A DNA stretch of 64,000 nt from Rostratula benghalensis (taxonomy: Eukaryota; Chordata; Aves; Charadriiformes; Rostratulidae): positions 1,025,146 to 1,089,145 of the forward strand of contig VXAI01000165.1 of the NCBI GenBank assembly GCA_013399305.1. Reading direction: 5' to 3'. Of this stretch, positions 1 to 10,962 are shown piece after piece (position 1 is the first letter of the stretch; each line of letters starts with the position of its first letter). The position numbers and the translations under genes are program-made. The notes under the pieces are model-generated. The model had not been told where the DNA came from. It worked only from the letters and a program-made list of their open reading frames with translations, and did not search any database.

Positions 1-94
1 TCTGGGTGTTCCTGCTCTGGCAGGGGGATTGGACTGGATGAGCTTTCAAGGTCCCTTCCAATCCCTAATAGTCTGTGTGTGATTCTGTGTGATT
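1..94 (+). repeat. CR1 LINE 3' end
   Basis: This is the terminal part of a CR1 element that enters from upstream of the window. It shows the usual closing order: a GGGGGATTGGACTGGATGA-like stretch, AAGGTCCCTTCCAATCCC, and a tail of GTGATTCTGTGTGATT. It has no coding capacity left. Confidence 0.85.
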
Positions 95-155
95 GAGGGA
101 GTGAGGGAGCTGTGAAGGAAGTCGGGTGCTGAGAGGGGGGAGAAGGGCTGTGAGG
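95..155. repeat. G-rich degenerate repeat, left part
   Basis: The stretch is rich in GTGAGGG and GCTGTGAGG units. The same kind of sequence resumes at 769 on the far side of the CR1 copy at 156-768, so the CR1 may have landed inside one G-rich tract. Confidence 0.4.
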
Positions 156-768
156 ACAGGTTGACCACTAGGCAACAATGTGCCCTTGTGGCCAAGGAGG
201 CCAATGGTCTCCTGAAGCTCATTAAGAAGAATGTGACCAGGGGGTCGAGGGAAGTCATCTTCCTGCTCTACTCTGCCCTGGTGAGGCCACATCTGGAGCA
301 CTTGGTCGAGTTCTGGACCCCCGAGTTCCAGAAGGACACAGAACTACTGGAGAGAGTACAGCAGGGGACTGGTGCATCTGTCTGAGGAGGAAAAGCTGAG
401 ACATCCGAGGCTGTTTAGCCTGGAGAAGAGAAGGTGAAAGGAGATCTCATCAATGCTTAGAAATACCTAAAGGGCAGCTGGCAAGAGGATGGGGACAGTC
501 TCTTCTCAGTGGTGCCTGGTGGCAGGACATGGGGTAATGGGCAAAAGCTGGAATGCAGGAGATTCCATCCCAACATGAGGAAAAACTCATGTGGAAGTGC
601 CCCTAGAACAGGCTGCCCAGAGAGGGTGTAGAGTCTCCTCTGGAAATGTTCAGAGCCCTTTTGGATGCATTCCTGTGCAACATGCTCTGGATGACCCTGC
701 TTTGGCAGGGGGTTGGACTGGATGATCTCCAGAAGCTCTTTCCAACCTCAACTATACTGTGATTCTGA
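156..768 (+). repeat. CR1 LINE fragment, 5'-truncated
   Basis: The fragment carries the last part of the CR1 second reading frame. Residues resembling KEANGLLKLIKK, LVRPHLEH and [12 protein letters not shown] (163-370) mark the region after the reverse transcriptase core, followed by FSLEKRR-like and [12 protein letters not shown] remnants broken by stops and frameshifts. It ends in a GTGATTCTGA tail near 768. It is a dead copy. Confidence 0.9.
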
Positions 769-1010
769 GGGGAGTGGGACACTGATGGCATGAAGAGCTG
801 TGAGGGGAGTTGAGTGGCTGAAAGGATGCCTGGTTCTGGAAGGGAGTGAGGGTATGAGGAGCTGTCTGGCTGTGAGGGGTGTGGGAGGGGGTACCTGGAT
901 GTGAGGGGGTGCATGTCTGTTAGAGGATGTGGGGCAACAATGGGATGTCTGACTGTTAGAAGTGTGGGGCGGTTGGACAGGGGCAGGAGCAATGGGATGA
1001 GGAAAGGGAG
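769..1010. repeat. G-rich degenerate tandem-like repeat
   Basis: Repeated GTGAGGGG, GGAGTG and GAGCTGTGAGG units give a strong purine/G bias on the + strand. The antisense frame reads through without stops only because of this bias, so I do not call a gene. Unit boundaries are too diverged to give a firm period. Confidence 0.4.
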
Positions 1011-1667
1011 CCCCTGCAAAGACATCGTTGGTTCAGGTGATGGAATTTGGTCAGTCCTGTCCAGATTATAAGGTGTGCATGAGACAAATAGGATAGGGGT
1101 TTGACAAGCAACTGTCACTGGACTGCAAGGGTGATGGTTGGTAGCAAGGCATCATGAGCAACAGTAGAAGTGGTGGGATATTGAAATCATTCTCAATGGG
1201 TGAAAAGCAGGGCTGGTGCACTGGTAGAGCAAGAATTGTGTGTGAGAGGCCATGGGAAATAATGTATTTAAATGTAGAATCCCCCACACAGAAGCCCTTT
1301 GAATCTAGGTATAGCTCTTAAAGTTGTTTGACTTGCTAACTTGCTCCTCACAATTTTGGAAGGTGCATAGGTACTGGAGCAATACCAATTCTCTCTCCCA
1401 ACAGTGGCTGAAATTTTTGACTATTTGTAGATGATATTCGCTTGCTTCCTTCCTTGAAGCTGCTTTACCTGACTTTCAGAAGATTTCAAAACCCATTGGG
1501 ATTGTGGGTACAAAGTTGATTTCCCCCCCCCCCCCCCCCACCTAAGAAAANCCTAAGAAAACAGTTCTTTGTAAGTGATTTCAAAAGAAGATGCAAAAAA
1601 CTTGTATGGGTGGTAGCTGCTGCTTAAAGCTGTGGTTTTGGATATATTGTCAAGCTTTCCTGGGTCA
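1011..1667. other. Intergenic, no gene seen
   Basis: Mostly unique sequence with a poly-C run at 1523-1539 and one N at 1551. No splice-flanked coding segment or known repeat was recognised. Confidence 0.5.
1541..1561. other. Contig join: 10-bp duplication around a single N
   Basis: The ten bases CCTAAGAAAA occur at 1541-1550, then N at 1551, then the same ten bases at 1552-1561. This is what a scaffolder leaves when two overlapping contigs are placed end to end with a token N. The poly-C run just before it probably broke the assembly. Confidence 0.75.
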
Positions 1668-1840
1668 ATGCAGTGCCTGGGGAGGTGGTTGAGCCCCCTT
1701 CCTTGGAGATACTCAGGGTGAAGCTTGACGAGGCCCTGGGCAACCTGGTCTGGTTCGGGGTGTTCCTGCTGACGTGGGGAGGTCAGATTAGATGACCTTT
1801 ATAGGTCTCTTCCAGCCTGGACCATTCTGTGATTCTATGA
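1668..1840 (+). repeat. CR1 LINE 3' end
   Basis: Contains the GAGGTGGTTGAGCCCCCTTCC block, GGGCAACCTGGTCTGG, TTCCTGCTGAC, GGGAGGTCAGA, and ends CCATTCTGTGATTCTATGA. The GGTTGAGCCCCC signature matches the copies at 23900 and 26607, a different subtype from the copy at 156-768. Confidence 0.88.
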
Positions 1841-2056
1841 AAGCTGGGATAACCAGACCTCTTTCTAACGCTGATTACATTCCAGGTTTTGTAACACCAA
1901 TCCTTATCACCTACCTTTATGTATTTAATGGAAACTGAAATCCAAATAGTTGATTGCCTAACTCTTAAACTTTCATTTGTATGATTTGCTCCTAGCGTTG
2001 TCTCAAGTTATGCAAAACAGGTCAGTACCTGGCAGTTTATTGTATGAAGAAAATGC

Positions 2057-2131
2057 CCCCTTCAGCAGGGGTGCTGGAACTAGATGACCTTTAAGGTCTC
2101 TTCTGACTCCTAACCATTCAACGATTCTATG
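2057..2131 (+). repeat. CR1 LINE 3' tail, short
   Basis: Only the last 75 bases of a CR1 remain: CTGGAACTAGATGACCTTTA, AGGTCTCTTC, CCATTCAACGATTCTATGA. Confidence 0.8.
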
Positions 2132-2480
2132 AGTGATATCTAAGCAGTGGTGTATATTGCATTAAAATGGCTTTTAAGTTGTGAGTAATATTTTGCAGCT
2201 AGAGAGTTTGTGCAACAGTAGCTTGTGTTAGTTGAATGCTAAAAGCTGGAGAAATTTTTACACATAATTTTATTCTAAAATCTTTTTAATTGCTGCTTGG
2301 ATAACACCCTGGAGAGCTATGTTGGGTGATTTCAGAGGTCTGGCCTCCTCTTCCTCTTTCATTCCTTGGAGAGTGTTCCTTTTGGAGCCAAACTTGTAGC
2401 AGGACTCAGATGGAATTTCCATGTCTAGCCTTGTAACATTCTCCATGGTCCTCTAGTCCTGTAGCTACCTGAGAAAACAT

Positions 2481-2667
2481 AGAGTCATAGAATGGTTCGA
2501 TTTGGAAGGAACCTTAAAGATCATCTAGTTCCATGCCCCATGCCATGGCCAGGGCCACCTCCCAATAGACCAGGTTTCTCAAAGCCCTGAACAACCTGGT
2601 CTTGGACATTTCCAGGGATGGGGCATCCACAGCTCCTCTGAGCAACCTAGGCCAGTGCCTCACCACA
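2481..2667 (-). repeat. CR1 LINE 3' end
   Basis: Reads as a reverse-strand CR1: AGAGTCATAGAATGGTTCGA at the left (the element's tail), then AAGATCATCTAGTTCCA, ACCTCCCAATAGACCAGG, CTTGGACATTTCCAGGGATG and GAGCAACCTAGGCCAGTGCC. It has no usable frame. Confidence 0.88.
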
Positions 2668-3139
2668 TCAACCCTCCATCAGTGGAGGTGTCTAGAGCTC
2701 TGGTTTCCCCTCTGCTGCTCCTGATGGGGTGAGGAGCTCAGTGCCTGTGTCTGATCAGGACCCACAAACTAGGGCTATGCATGCCAAGGACTTCTTCTGG
2801 ACTGTGTGCTCAGTGTTTATGTCAGCACAAGAGGCAGCCATCACAGCCACCTTTTATGTAACTGTAGAAGTTGGGAAGGGAGAGGATTAAAATTGGTTAA
2901 TTTAATTCTTGTGAGACTCGCTTCCTGAGTATGTGCCCTCTGAAGAGCTCATGGTATCTTTTGCCATTGCTCAGTCTCATCTGGTCCCTAGATATTACTA
3001 GTATCTTCTTAACTTGTTCTCTGGTTGGCAGCAACACCGCAGGTGATGGGATTCAGGCTGATTTTTGTCTGTCCTTGACAAGTGTATGCCAGTTTGTCCC
3101 CGTGGGGTTGCCAGGAGGGGATTCAGAGGAGTTAGTGTC

Positions 3140-3320
3140 ATGGACACTGGAACTGGCTGCTCAGAGAGGTGGTGGAGTCTCATTCTCTGGGGACATTCAA
3201 AACCCATCTGGACACGTTCCTGTGTGACCTGATCTAGGTGTTCCTGCTCCAGCAGGGGGATTGGACTACATGATCTTTCAAGGTCCCTTCCAATCCCTGA
3301 TACTCTGTGACTCTGTGATG
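3140..3320 (+). repeat. CR1 LINE 3' end
   Basis: CAGAGAGGTGGTGGAGTCTC, GGACATTCAAAACCCATCTG, a TTCCTGCTCCAGCAGGGG block and a GTGACTCTGTGATG tail identify the 3' end of a CR1 of the same kind as 156-768. Confidence 0.88.
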
Positions 3321-3765
3321 TGTGGAGCTCTGACTTTGCTCTGTGACAGTTCTTCCTCAGCTTCCCTGAGCCACAGAGGCGAGGCAGGGAAGACCACTGA
3401 GGTCAGACTCTTGCTCTGGATGCTCCTCGGGACTGAAACCCTCCCCGCTGGTTACAGGGATGCTCATCAGCCTTTGTGACAGCCTGATGCCATCACCTTT
3501 AATGAGTTCTCTGGTAATCAGCACCCACTCAGAAACTATGGGAGCCAGATTCAATATAATCTGCATGCTGATGGTCTTCTCTATAAAAATAATGTGTTTA
3601 TACCCTATGATTAAACAAAAAATGCTCTCCTGGTCTATTGTTGGGGTGATTGTGGTGTCGAGGCAAGAGAGCAAGATCTGTGGTGCCAGAAGACTGACCA
3701 AGAAATGATTTTTTCTTATTATTTTAGCTCATTATTAAGGATACCATGTCTAGATCTACAAGAAG

Positions 3766-3805
3766 AATACTAGAAATGATTCATGTTTTATGGCACTTGC
3801 TGCCA
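3766..3805 (+). repeat. Left arm of a perfect 40-bp inverted repeat
   Basis: Positions 3766-3805 are the exact reverse complement of 4778-4817 (40 of 40 bases). The loop between them is 972 bases and contains unique sequence and a CR1 fragment. The arm itself is not simple sequence. It could be a transposon terminal repeat, an inverted duplication or an assembly error. Confidence 0.85.
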
Positions 3806-4152
3806 CTGTTATTTTGATATTTTGCATAAGTGAAAAATAAAGATAAATGGTTCAGCAAACAGAGATCAGAATCTAAGATTTCCCCCTTTCATCTTCACAG
3901 TTGCCCTTTATTGCACTCAGTTAATGTAGAGATGATGGTGAATCCACTCAGAGCTGTGGATTTCGTCATTCGGGCTGCCCACCAAAACATCTGGCAAGGC
4001 AGCCTTCATTCCTAAATTGTTAAATAATTGCTGTTTTCCTCCCTCCTTGCTCCTATGAGCAATAATTCCCTGTTTGCAGTCAAAAATAATAACAAAATTT
4101 ATTTCTTGTGACTTCTAGCTGTTTCTTGGGTTGGGACTTGGGTTTTTATAGT

Positions 4153-4522
4153 CTGCAGAAGAGAAGACTGATGGGCAAATCTGATCAACACTTATAAATA
4201 CTTCAAGGGGGGGTGTCAGGAAGATGGGGCCAGTCTTTTTTCAGTGGTGCCCACTGAGAGGACGAGAGGTAACAGGCACAAACTTGAACGTAAGAAGTTC
4301 CATCTGAACATGAGGAGGAACTTCTTTGCTTTGAGGGTGGCAGAGCCCTTGCAGAGGCTGCCCAGAGAGGTGGTGGAGTCTCCATCTCTGGAGATGTTCA
4401 AAACCCACCCAGACACCTTCCTATTCAACCTGCTCTAGGAGGACCAGCTTTGGTAGGTGGGTTGGACTAAATTATCTTGTGAGGTCCCTGTTAACCCCAA
4501 ATAACTCTGTGATTCTGTGACC
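4153..4522 (+). repeat. CR1 LINE fragment inside the inverted-repeat loop
   Basis: Starts at a GAAGAGAAGACTGATGGGC segment and runs through GAGGACGAGAGGTAACAGG, TTCCATCTGAACATGAGGAG, CAGAGAGGTGGTGGAGTCTC to an AACTCTGTGATTCTGTGA tail. It encodes broken pieces like [13 protein letters not shown] and [11 protein letters not shown]. Confidence 0.9.
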
Positions 4523-4726
4523 CATCTTCTTCTTAATTTAAGAATAAAAAAGTTTTAAAGCCTTTTGTTTTTAAGTGAACTGAGTAATTTTTTCATTGTC
4601 ATGAATTTCAGCAATGATTGGGTTATGGGGAGATCTCCCCTGCTTTTATCCTAGTAGACTCTTCATGTAGCTTCTCTTTGTAGCTTCTTGGAACTTTGTG
4701 GACATTGTCAACATGTACCAATTGGG

Positions 4727-4775
4727 AAAAAAAAAAACAAAAACAAAAAACAACTCAAACCAAACAACACAACAG
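4727..4775 (+). repeat. A-rich simple repeat
   Basis: An (A)11 run followed by AAAAAC and CAAAC units. It lies directly next to the right arm of the 40-bp inverted repeat. Confidence 0.8.
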
Positions 4776-4777
4776 TA

Positions 4778-4817
4778 TGGCAGCAAGTGCCATAAAACAT
4801 GAATCATTTCTAGTATT
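4778..4817 (-). repeat. Right arm of the perfect 40-bp inverted repeat
   Basis: Exact reverse complement of 3766-3805. Outside the arm a further short match (TTCTTGTAG at 4835-4843 against CTACAAGAA at 3756-3764) suggests the inverted homology once extended outward and is now interrupted by a local insertion on the right side. Confidence 0.85.
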
Positions 4818-6070
4818 GCTCTCGTAGAACAAGTTTCTTGTAGAGTAGAACAAGTCTCTGAGACTGTAGTGAAAGTTCTTTCTCCTTTTTTTTTTTTTTC
4901 TGTAGAATTATTCTGATGTTACTGTAATTCTTTTAATACAGTTGTCTCTGGCATACAGGAGCTTGTCTGGGGGAGGAGGAATGGGAGCTTGTGTAACCAC
5001 GCTGAAGTTAGAATATTGAGCAAATCTTCAGAGGTGTTCATGTGAAGGTTTTTAGTCACGCTGTTCTGTATTAGTGGCTCTGTGATGCCATGAGGTGTAA
5101 GCAAGTGCATTAAAGTAATGCTGCTTCAGAGGATTATTTTTGTAGGAAGAAAATGATGACTTTTTTTCATGAAACTTCTAAATAGAGATATCTATAGCTA
5201 CTTTTAATTTATATGATTTTTAAAATATTTTTATAATTCCTGCACAAATACAGTAGTAGATGAGTTTTACTGGAGTAGTCGGTCCATACCTGTTGCTGCT
5301 TAAAAATCTGTAACAAGAAGGTGGTTGCATAGACCCCACTGGGGGTTGACTAATGCATTTCCATCAGTGGTTGCAAATGTTTTACTCACCAGAGGAGACA
5401 GTATCCTAAAAGGAGCCCTATTAGGGGAAATGTTTCTTTAGCTTTCTGTTACATCTTGGAGAACTAACCCAAAGCAGAAGGTAAATGTTGTAAAAATAGG
5501 CATCTAACAGAACTGATTGCTTTTTTAGTTTTTATTATTTTCCTTTTCAAAAATCTCTGAACTCCCCAATGACCACAATAAAATATGAAAAATGCTGTGT
5601 TTAGAAGGGAGATGAAGACGACGACTCTTTTAATAACTGCCTTTAAAAACTTTTTATTACTTTAGTCCACAAGCCTATTGCTTTCTTTTTAACTTTTCTT
5701 TTTAAGAGTAAATTCGTAGGAGTTACATAGCCACGTTTCATGAGAAACTGCGCCACAATCTATTGTGTGTGTGAGACAAAAGGCAAGAATATATAAAGTG
5801 AGTGAAAAGATTCCTGAATTTTTTTTGGCGGTGTTAAGCAAGAATGTGTAAATTAAGGGAAAAGATCTGTGAATTTGCTGGGGTGATGCTAAGTGGTGAC
5901 CAAAACGAGAAAATGAAATTTTGAAAAAGATTTGATGGTAAGTTACCAGAGAAGGTGTTCAGAACTTCCCTTGGCTTTACATAAGGGGCAGGACTCGCCT
6001 CACTCCAGTTTGGGGTGTGGTTTGAAATTGTTTTCTCTTAGAACTAGCTAATTCTTGTGTTTAATTGCAG
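4818..6070. other. Non-coding, likely THAP12 intron 1
   Basis: Unique AT-rich sequence. I looked for the missing first exon of THAP12 (start codon and the first cysteine pair of the THAP finger) here and further left to position 1 and did not find it. By gene structure this stretch, and probably everything left of it, is intron 1. Confidence 0.45.
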
Positions 6071-6191
6071 GTGTCAAAGATGGGTAGAGAACTGTCGAAG
6101 GGCAGACCTAGAAGATAAAACTCCAGATCAACTCAACAAGCATTACAGACTGTGCGCCAAACATTTTGAGACTTCTATGATATGCAGAAGT
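6071..6191 (+). CDS. THAP12: THAP12 exon 2 (second half of the THAP zinc finger)
   Basis: The exon is flanked by TTAATTGCAG on the left and GTAAGC on the right. It begins with the last base of a codon and then encodes CQRWVENCRRADLE, DKTPDQLNKHYRL and CAKHFETSMICRS. The CxxH pair (Cys-Ala-Lys-His) is the third and fourth zinc ligand of a C2CH THAP finger, which binds DNA. The first two cysteines belong to exon 1, which is not in the window. The match to vertebrate THAP12 is recognised from knowledge of the family, not from a search. Confidence 0.93.
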
Positions 6192-7623
6192 GTAAGCAAA
6201 ACCAAGCATTTGTTTATTGTGTCTTGCAAAATGTGATTAACACTTTTTATCAGAATGCTGCTTTTTAATCTGTGATCCCTGGGGAAATTCAATCTCTTTG
6301 TTTTAATTGGGATCACTGTCATGGTCCAGGGCGCTGCACGGTCTCGCAGATGTTGGCACAAAGGTTCAGGTGGAAATGAGCAGCTGAGGAAGAGAAAAAG
6401 AGAACTGCTCCTGCTGGTTTAATGTGTTTGTGGAGCCCTCTTCACAGCAAAGCAATGCTCATTTTGTTTGTTGTCTGCCACTCTATATTACAGCATTATA
6501 TTAATTTATTTGGTGTATTTCAGTTTGCATACCTCTAACTGTTTAAAATCATTAATGTGCTGTTACTGAAATGTGCATGTGGTTAAATCAGTTAAATTTA
6601 AATCAGTTAAATTACATTGTTGTGGCCACAAGATTTAAATGTTCTTTACATCTGTAAAGCTTTGGTTCCTGTTATATTTTATCCAGCTAAAATCATGGCA
6701 CTGTCTCCTGTTAATGAAATAATAGCTTTCAGTTCTTCTTGTCGACACAATAATGCTGATTTTAACAGCTTATTTAACAGTAGGAAAAGGTGGATGTAGG
6801 GCTTTATATCAAGCTTTAATCTCCAGGATTAATTTTACTCTTAGAGATGGGCAAAATCAGTCCTTTAGTTGTGAAAAATAATGAAAATACACAGGTCAGA
6901 CTTTTGAGCTCCTGGTGTTATCACATGTGACAGGTTCTCTGATTAGCCAGCATCCCAGAATAAAAGGGATCTTGGAAGTAATTCTGAATCTGAAATGAAA
7001 CTTCATGAAACTCAGTTTGTTTAATGTATTTCAATCAATGATGGGTATGAGCATAATCAGTTAAAATTCTGAAGTAGTGTGGTTTAGTGATGGTTGGAAC
7101 TCGATGATCTTTAAGGTCACTTCCAACTCTAACCATTCTATAATTCTATTAAATTAGTTTAGATTATGTAAATTTAATACATCCAAATATCAAACTTCTG
7201 TGATTTCTGTGATTGTTTCTAGAACGGTGAAATTTGGGTGATAAAACCCAAAGCTCAGTAGTAACAAAAAGTTTCCTTTCTGATGCATAGGTGTCCAGAA
7301 GAAACAAAACCATTATAATATTATTGCATCTAGAGTTTTTGATGTGAAGATAGCAGGGAAGAGAAAGGGTTTGTGGTATGGGATTGGGTGGTGGAGTTAT
7401 TTTTAAACATTTCTCACTTTCATTGTTCTTTTGATATCCCAAAATGTGAATTGCGTGGTGTGGCTTTATTTTGAGACATCAGAAAGTGAAAATACTTTCC
7501 TAAAAAAAGAAAGGGAAGGGGAGAGGGGGAGGGGGACATGACATCTGAAATTCTGGGGGCTTTTTCTGCATACAAAGTGAGAACCTCCCGAAAATATCCC
7601 TAATCCAGATGTCTTTCTTACAG
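6192..7623 (+). other. THAP12 intron 2
   Basis: The intron starts GTAAGC and ends TTTCTTACAG. It contains one short CR1 tail at 7086-7150 and otherwise unique AT-rich sequence. Confidence 0.85.
7086..7150 (+). repeat. CR1 LINE 3' tail in THAP12 intron 2
   Basis: TGATGGTTGGAACTCGATGA, TCTTTAAGGTCACTTCCAAC and CCATTCTATAATTCTATTA are the last 65 bases of a CR1. Confidence 0.85.
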
Positions 7624-7731
7624 AGCCCTTACAGAACGGTTTTGCGGGATAATGCTGTGCCAACCATATTTGATCTTACAAGTCACCTGAACAATCCCCA
7701 CAGCAGACATAGGAAAAGGATAAAAGAGTTG
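7624..7731 (+). CDS. THAP12: THAP12 exon 3 (AVPTIF box and linker)
   Basis: The exon is exactly 36 codons between an ACAG acceptor and a GTAAGT donor, in phase with exon 2. It encodes SPYRTVLRDNAVPTIFDL and continues to a basic end, SRHRKRIKEL. AVPTIF is the motif that closes THAP domains. The basic run may serve nuclear entry (inference). Confidence 0.93.
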
Positions 7732-8702
7732 GTAAGTTTTTAATGTTTTTGTTTTGTTTTGTTTTTTAATAATAGATCAACAAAGGCAACTAAGTTTATG
7801 TGAAACTTCTATGTAAAAGTGTCAAATAATAATATTTAGCACTTGAGTGTTTGCATTTTCTGTGCTTCTTATTCTAGTATCCTTTTATTGATTACACGTT
7901 AAATGCCCCATTTTTATATTGATATAAATTTTGTCTACTAAGGAAAGTTTTATGAAATAATCTGGAAAATGGTATAGCCTTCCTGTGCCTGTTAATACAG
8001 CTTATGCAGAGTAGCCTGGAATTCTTCCTGCACAGTGACTATGATGTTGAGTTCACCTGTTTAATAAATTCTGAAGTCTGCACCAATTCGGACACTTCTT
8101 AGATTATTGTTCTAAAGAGATGATCCATGTATAAAACCAACATCAAATAGGGTTTGGGGTTTTTTGTGGAATTGTGTCTTGGCGATACCTCTCTTGTGTC
8201 ATTGCTAGAAAAAGAAAAATGTCTTCAGGTCTTTGTAGTTATTAAAGAGGAATGAGGCTCCTAAACTCTGCTTATATGTTAGAAAAATCACGACAATTTA
8301 TTAATATTTCTGCATGACTTTGTTTTAGTCTGTTTATTGATTGAAAATAGAGTTAAAGACAGTTCCATGATGGTGCATGTTCATATTGAAACAGAGTTCT
8401 TTAATGGAAAATATTTACTAATAATTATAAAATACATTACTAATATAAGCATGGGAACCTTAGCAGTAGCAATAAAGTATTCTCATCTAGTGAGTAGGTA
8501 TATGTGGTGATAGCAATAAGCCTGAAAAAAACTTCTCTTGGATATTCTAGTACGTTTTTTGTAAATACTAACACTCTTACAGTGGTCTCACCTACAGTAT
8601 TTGTGTCTGTTCTTGATGTGTTTTAATATTTTAAGGTCATTTGATAGACATTCTCATCAATGTAAGTTTTTTGGTTTGTTGTTTTTTTTTTTTTTTTTAA
8701 AG

Positions 8703-8739
8703 AGTGAAGATGAAATAAGAACACTGAAGCAACAAAAAA
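8703..8739 (+). CDS. THAP12: THAP12 exon 4 (37-base small exon)
   Basis: The acceptor is a long T run (8682-8698) followed by AAAG and the donor is GTAAGT at 8740. The 37 bases encode SEDEIRTLKQQK and leave one base that joins the first two of exon 5 to make Ile. The phase fits both neighbours. It is too short to be found as a reading frame on its own. Confidence 0.9.
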
Positions 8740-9013
8740 GTAAGTGGGCAAAATAATTGAGTTCATAAAAGCTTTATTAAGGCTGACGAGGTAGTGTAGG
8801 ACACGTAATTTTATATATATCAGGAGGACAGTTGAGTTTCTGCTTGATTTAAACAGCCATTCTAAACTCTTTCCTCAGTACTCATGCTTTTTTAAACTGG
8901 GAGCATAATTCTGTGGACTCCAGTAATTAAAGGTAATGGGGATAGTAAGGGAAAGCAAATGTTATGTTTTATTCTTTTTACCTTGACACTTAACAGTGTT
9001 TTATGTTTTGCAG

Positions 9014-10962
9014 TTGATGAAGCTTTTGAACGGGAACAGGCAACTCAAGAATTGAATGAAAGCAATGAACAAAATACTGTCCCGGAGGAAGGAGGGGAAG
9101 AACAAGAGGAAGAAGCTGTCCCCTTGACGCTGGAAGAAAGAGAAAACAAAGATTACCTTAAATCTTTGTTTGAAATTTTGATCCTAATGGGTAAACAAAA
9201 TATTCCTTTGGACGGACATAACACTGATGAGCTTCCAGAAGGGATTTTTGCTTCAGACAACTTTCAGGCTCTACTGGAATACAGAATAAATGCTGGAGAT
9301 GAAGTTTTGAGGAAGCGATTTGAGATGACTGCAGTCAATCTTGAGTATTGTTCAAAAACTCAGCAGAAACAAATGCTTGAGATCTGCGAAAGCTGTATCA
9401 GAGAAGAGACGCTGAGGGAAGTAAGAGACTCGCACTTCTTTTCTATTGTCACCGATGAAGTAGTAGACATAGCAGGAGAGGAACATTTGCCAGTGTTGGT
9501 GAGATTTGTTGATGATTCTCATAATCTAAGAGAAGAATTCATAGGGTTTTTACCATACGAGGCAGATCCTGAAATTTTAGCTGTTAAGTTCCACACGACC
9601 ATCACTGAAAAGTGGGGTCTAAACATGGAGTACTGTCGAGGTCAAGCCTACGTCGTCTCCAGTGGGTTTGCTTCTAAAATGAAAGTTGTGGCTACAAGAC
9701 TCTTGGAAAAGTATCCACAAGCTGTGTATACGCTGTGTTCCTCGTGTGCCTTAAACATTTGGCTGGCAAAATCCGTTCCTGTAGTTGGGGTTTCCATTGC
9801 CCTAGGAACCATCGAAGAAGTTTACTGCCTTTTTAGTCAGTCTCCACAGTTGCTGGTAGAACTGGACAACACAATTTCTGTTCTTTTTCAGAACAACGAG
9901 GAGAAAGGTAAGCAGCTGAAGGAGATCTGCCGTTCTCAGTGGACGGGCAGGCACGATGTTTTCGAGGTTTTGGTGGACCTCATGCAAGCCTTGGTGCTGT
10001 GCTTGGATGCGGTAGGCAACGACTCGTCCGTCAGGTGGAACAACCTCATTGCTGGTCGAGCATTTGTGCTTTCCAGTGCTTTAACAGATTTTGACTTCAT
10101 TGTCACCGTTGTCATTCTGAAAAACGTTCTGTCTTTCACAAGAGCGTTCGGAAAAAATCTCCAAGGACAAACCTCAGATGTCTTCTTTGCTGCTGGCAGC
10201 TTAACGGCAGTGTTACATTCTCTGAACGAAGTGATGGAGAATATTGAGGTTTACCATGAATTTTGGTTTGAGGAAGCAACAAATTTGGCTACGAAACTGG
10301 ATGTACAAATTAAACTGCCAGGAAAATTCCGCAGGTCACAACAGGGGAACTTAGACTCTGAGGTAACGTCAGAAAATTACTACAAAGAAGTCCTTAGCGT
10401 CCCCACATTGGAGCACATTATTCAAGAATTAAAGGATATATTCTCAGAACAACATTTAAAAGCTCTTAAGTGTTTATCATTGGTGCCCTCAGTCATGGGG
10501 CAGCTGAAATTCAATACATCTGAGGAGCATCACGCTGACATGTACAAAAATGACTTGCCTAATCCGGACACGCTTTCTGCTGAGCTTCACTGCTGGAGAA
10601 TCAAGTGGAAGCACAGGGGAAAGGACATTGAACTTCCAGCTACTATTTATGAAGCCCTTCACTTGCCTGACATTAAGTTTTTCCCGAATGTTTACGCCTT
10701 GCTTAAAGTCTTGTGCATACTTCCAGTGATGAAGGTAGAGAATGAAAAATATGAAATAGGACGAAAGCGCTTGAAGGCGTACCTGAAAAACACCTTGACG
10801 GAGCAAAGGTCGAGCAACCTGGCTTTGCTCAACATAAACCTTGATACAAAACATGACTTAGATTTAATGGTGGACACCTACATTAAGCTCTATCCAGGAA
10901 AAGTGGAATTTCAAGAAGACTTTATTCCCTCAAACAACTCTGAAGTGACTGGAGAGGCTTAA
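9014..10962 (+). CDS. THAP12: THAP12 exon 5: body of the protein, with stop codon
   Basis: THAP12 (also PRKRIR, p52rIPK, THAP0) is a nuclear THAP-finger protein. It is known in mammals to bind and counter the p58IPK chaperone, which relieves inhibition of the kinase PKR. This 1949-base exon follows a TTTTGCAG acceptor; the upstream in-frame ATG at 8959 is intronic. It encodes about 648 residues without a stop: an acidic stretch (EEGGEEQEEEAVPL), then a transposase-derived RNase H-like body, and near the end TEQRSSNLALLNINLD, the signature of the hAT-family dimerisation domain. Exons 2-5 give about 737 residues. With a first exon of about 30 codons this approaches the length of the roughly 760-residue human protein. 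No frame break or lost segment is seen. Stop codon TAA is at 10960-10962. Confidence 0.96.

Noticed and set aside
603..1118. 171-codon reverse-strand open frame
   Set aside because: It runs through a CR1 tail and a G-rich repeat. The open frame follows from base bias.
8959..9013. Start codon at 8959 giving THAP12 a signal-peptide-like start (MLCFILFTLTLNSVLCF)
   Set aside because: These bases are intron: TTTTGCAG ends at 9013 and exon 5 continues in phase from exon 4. The hydrophobic start is not part of the protein.
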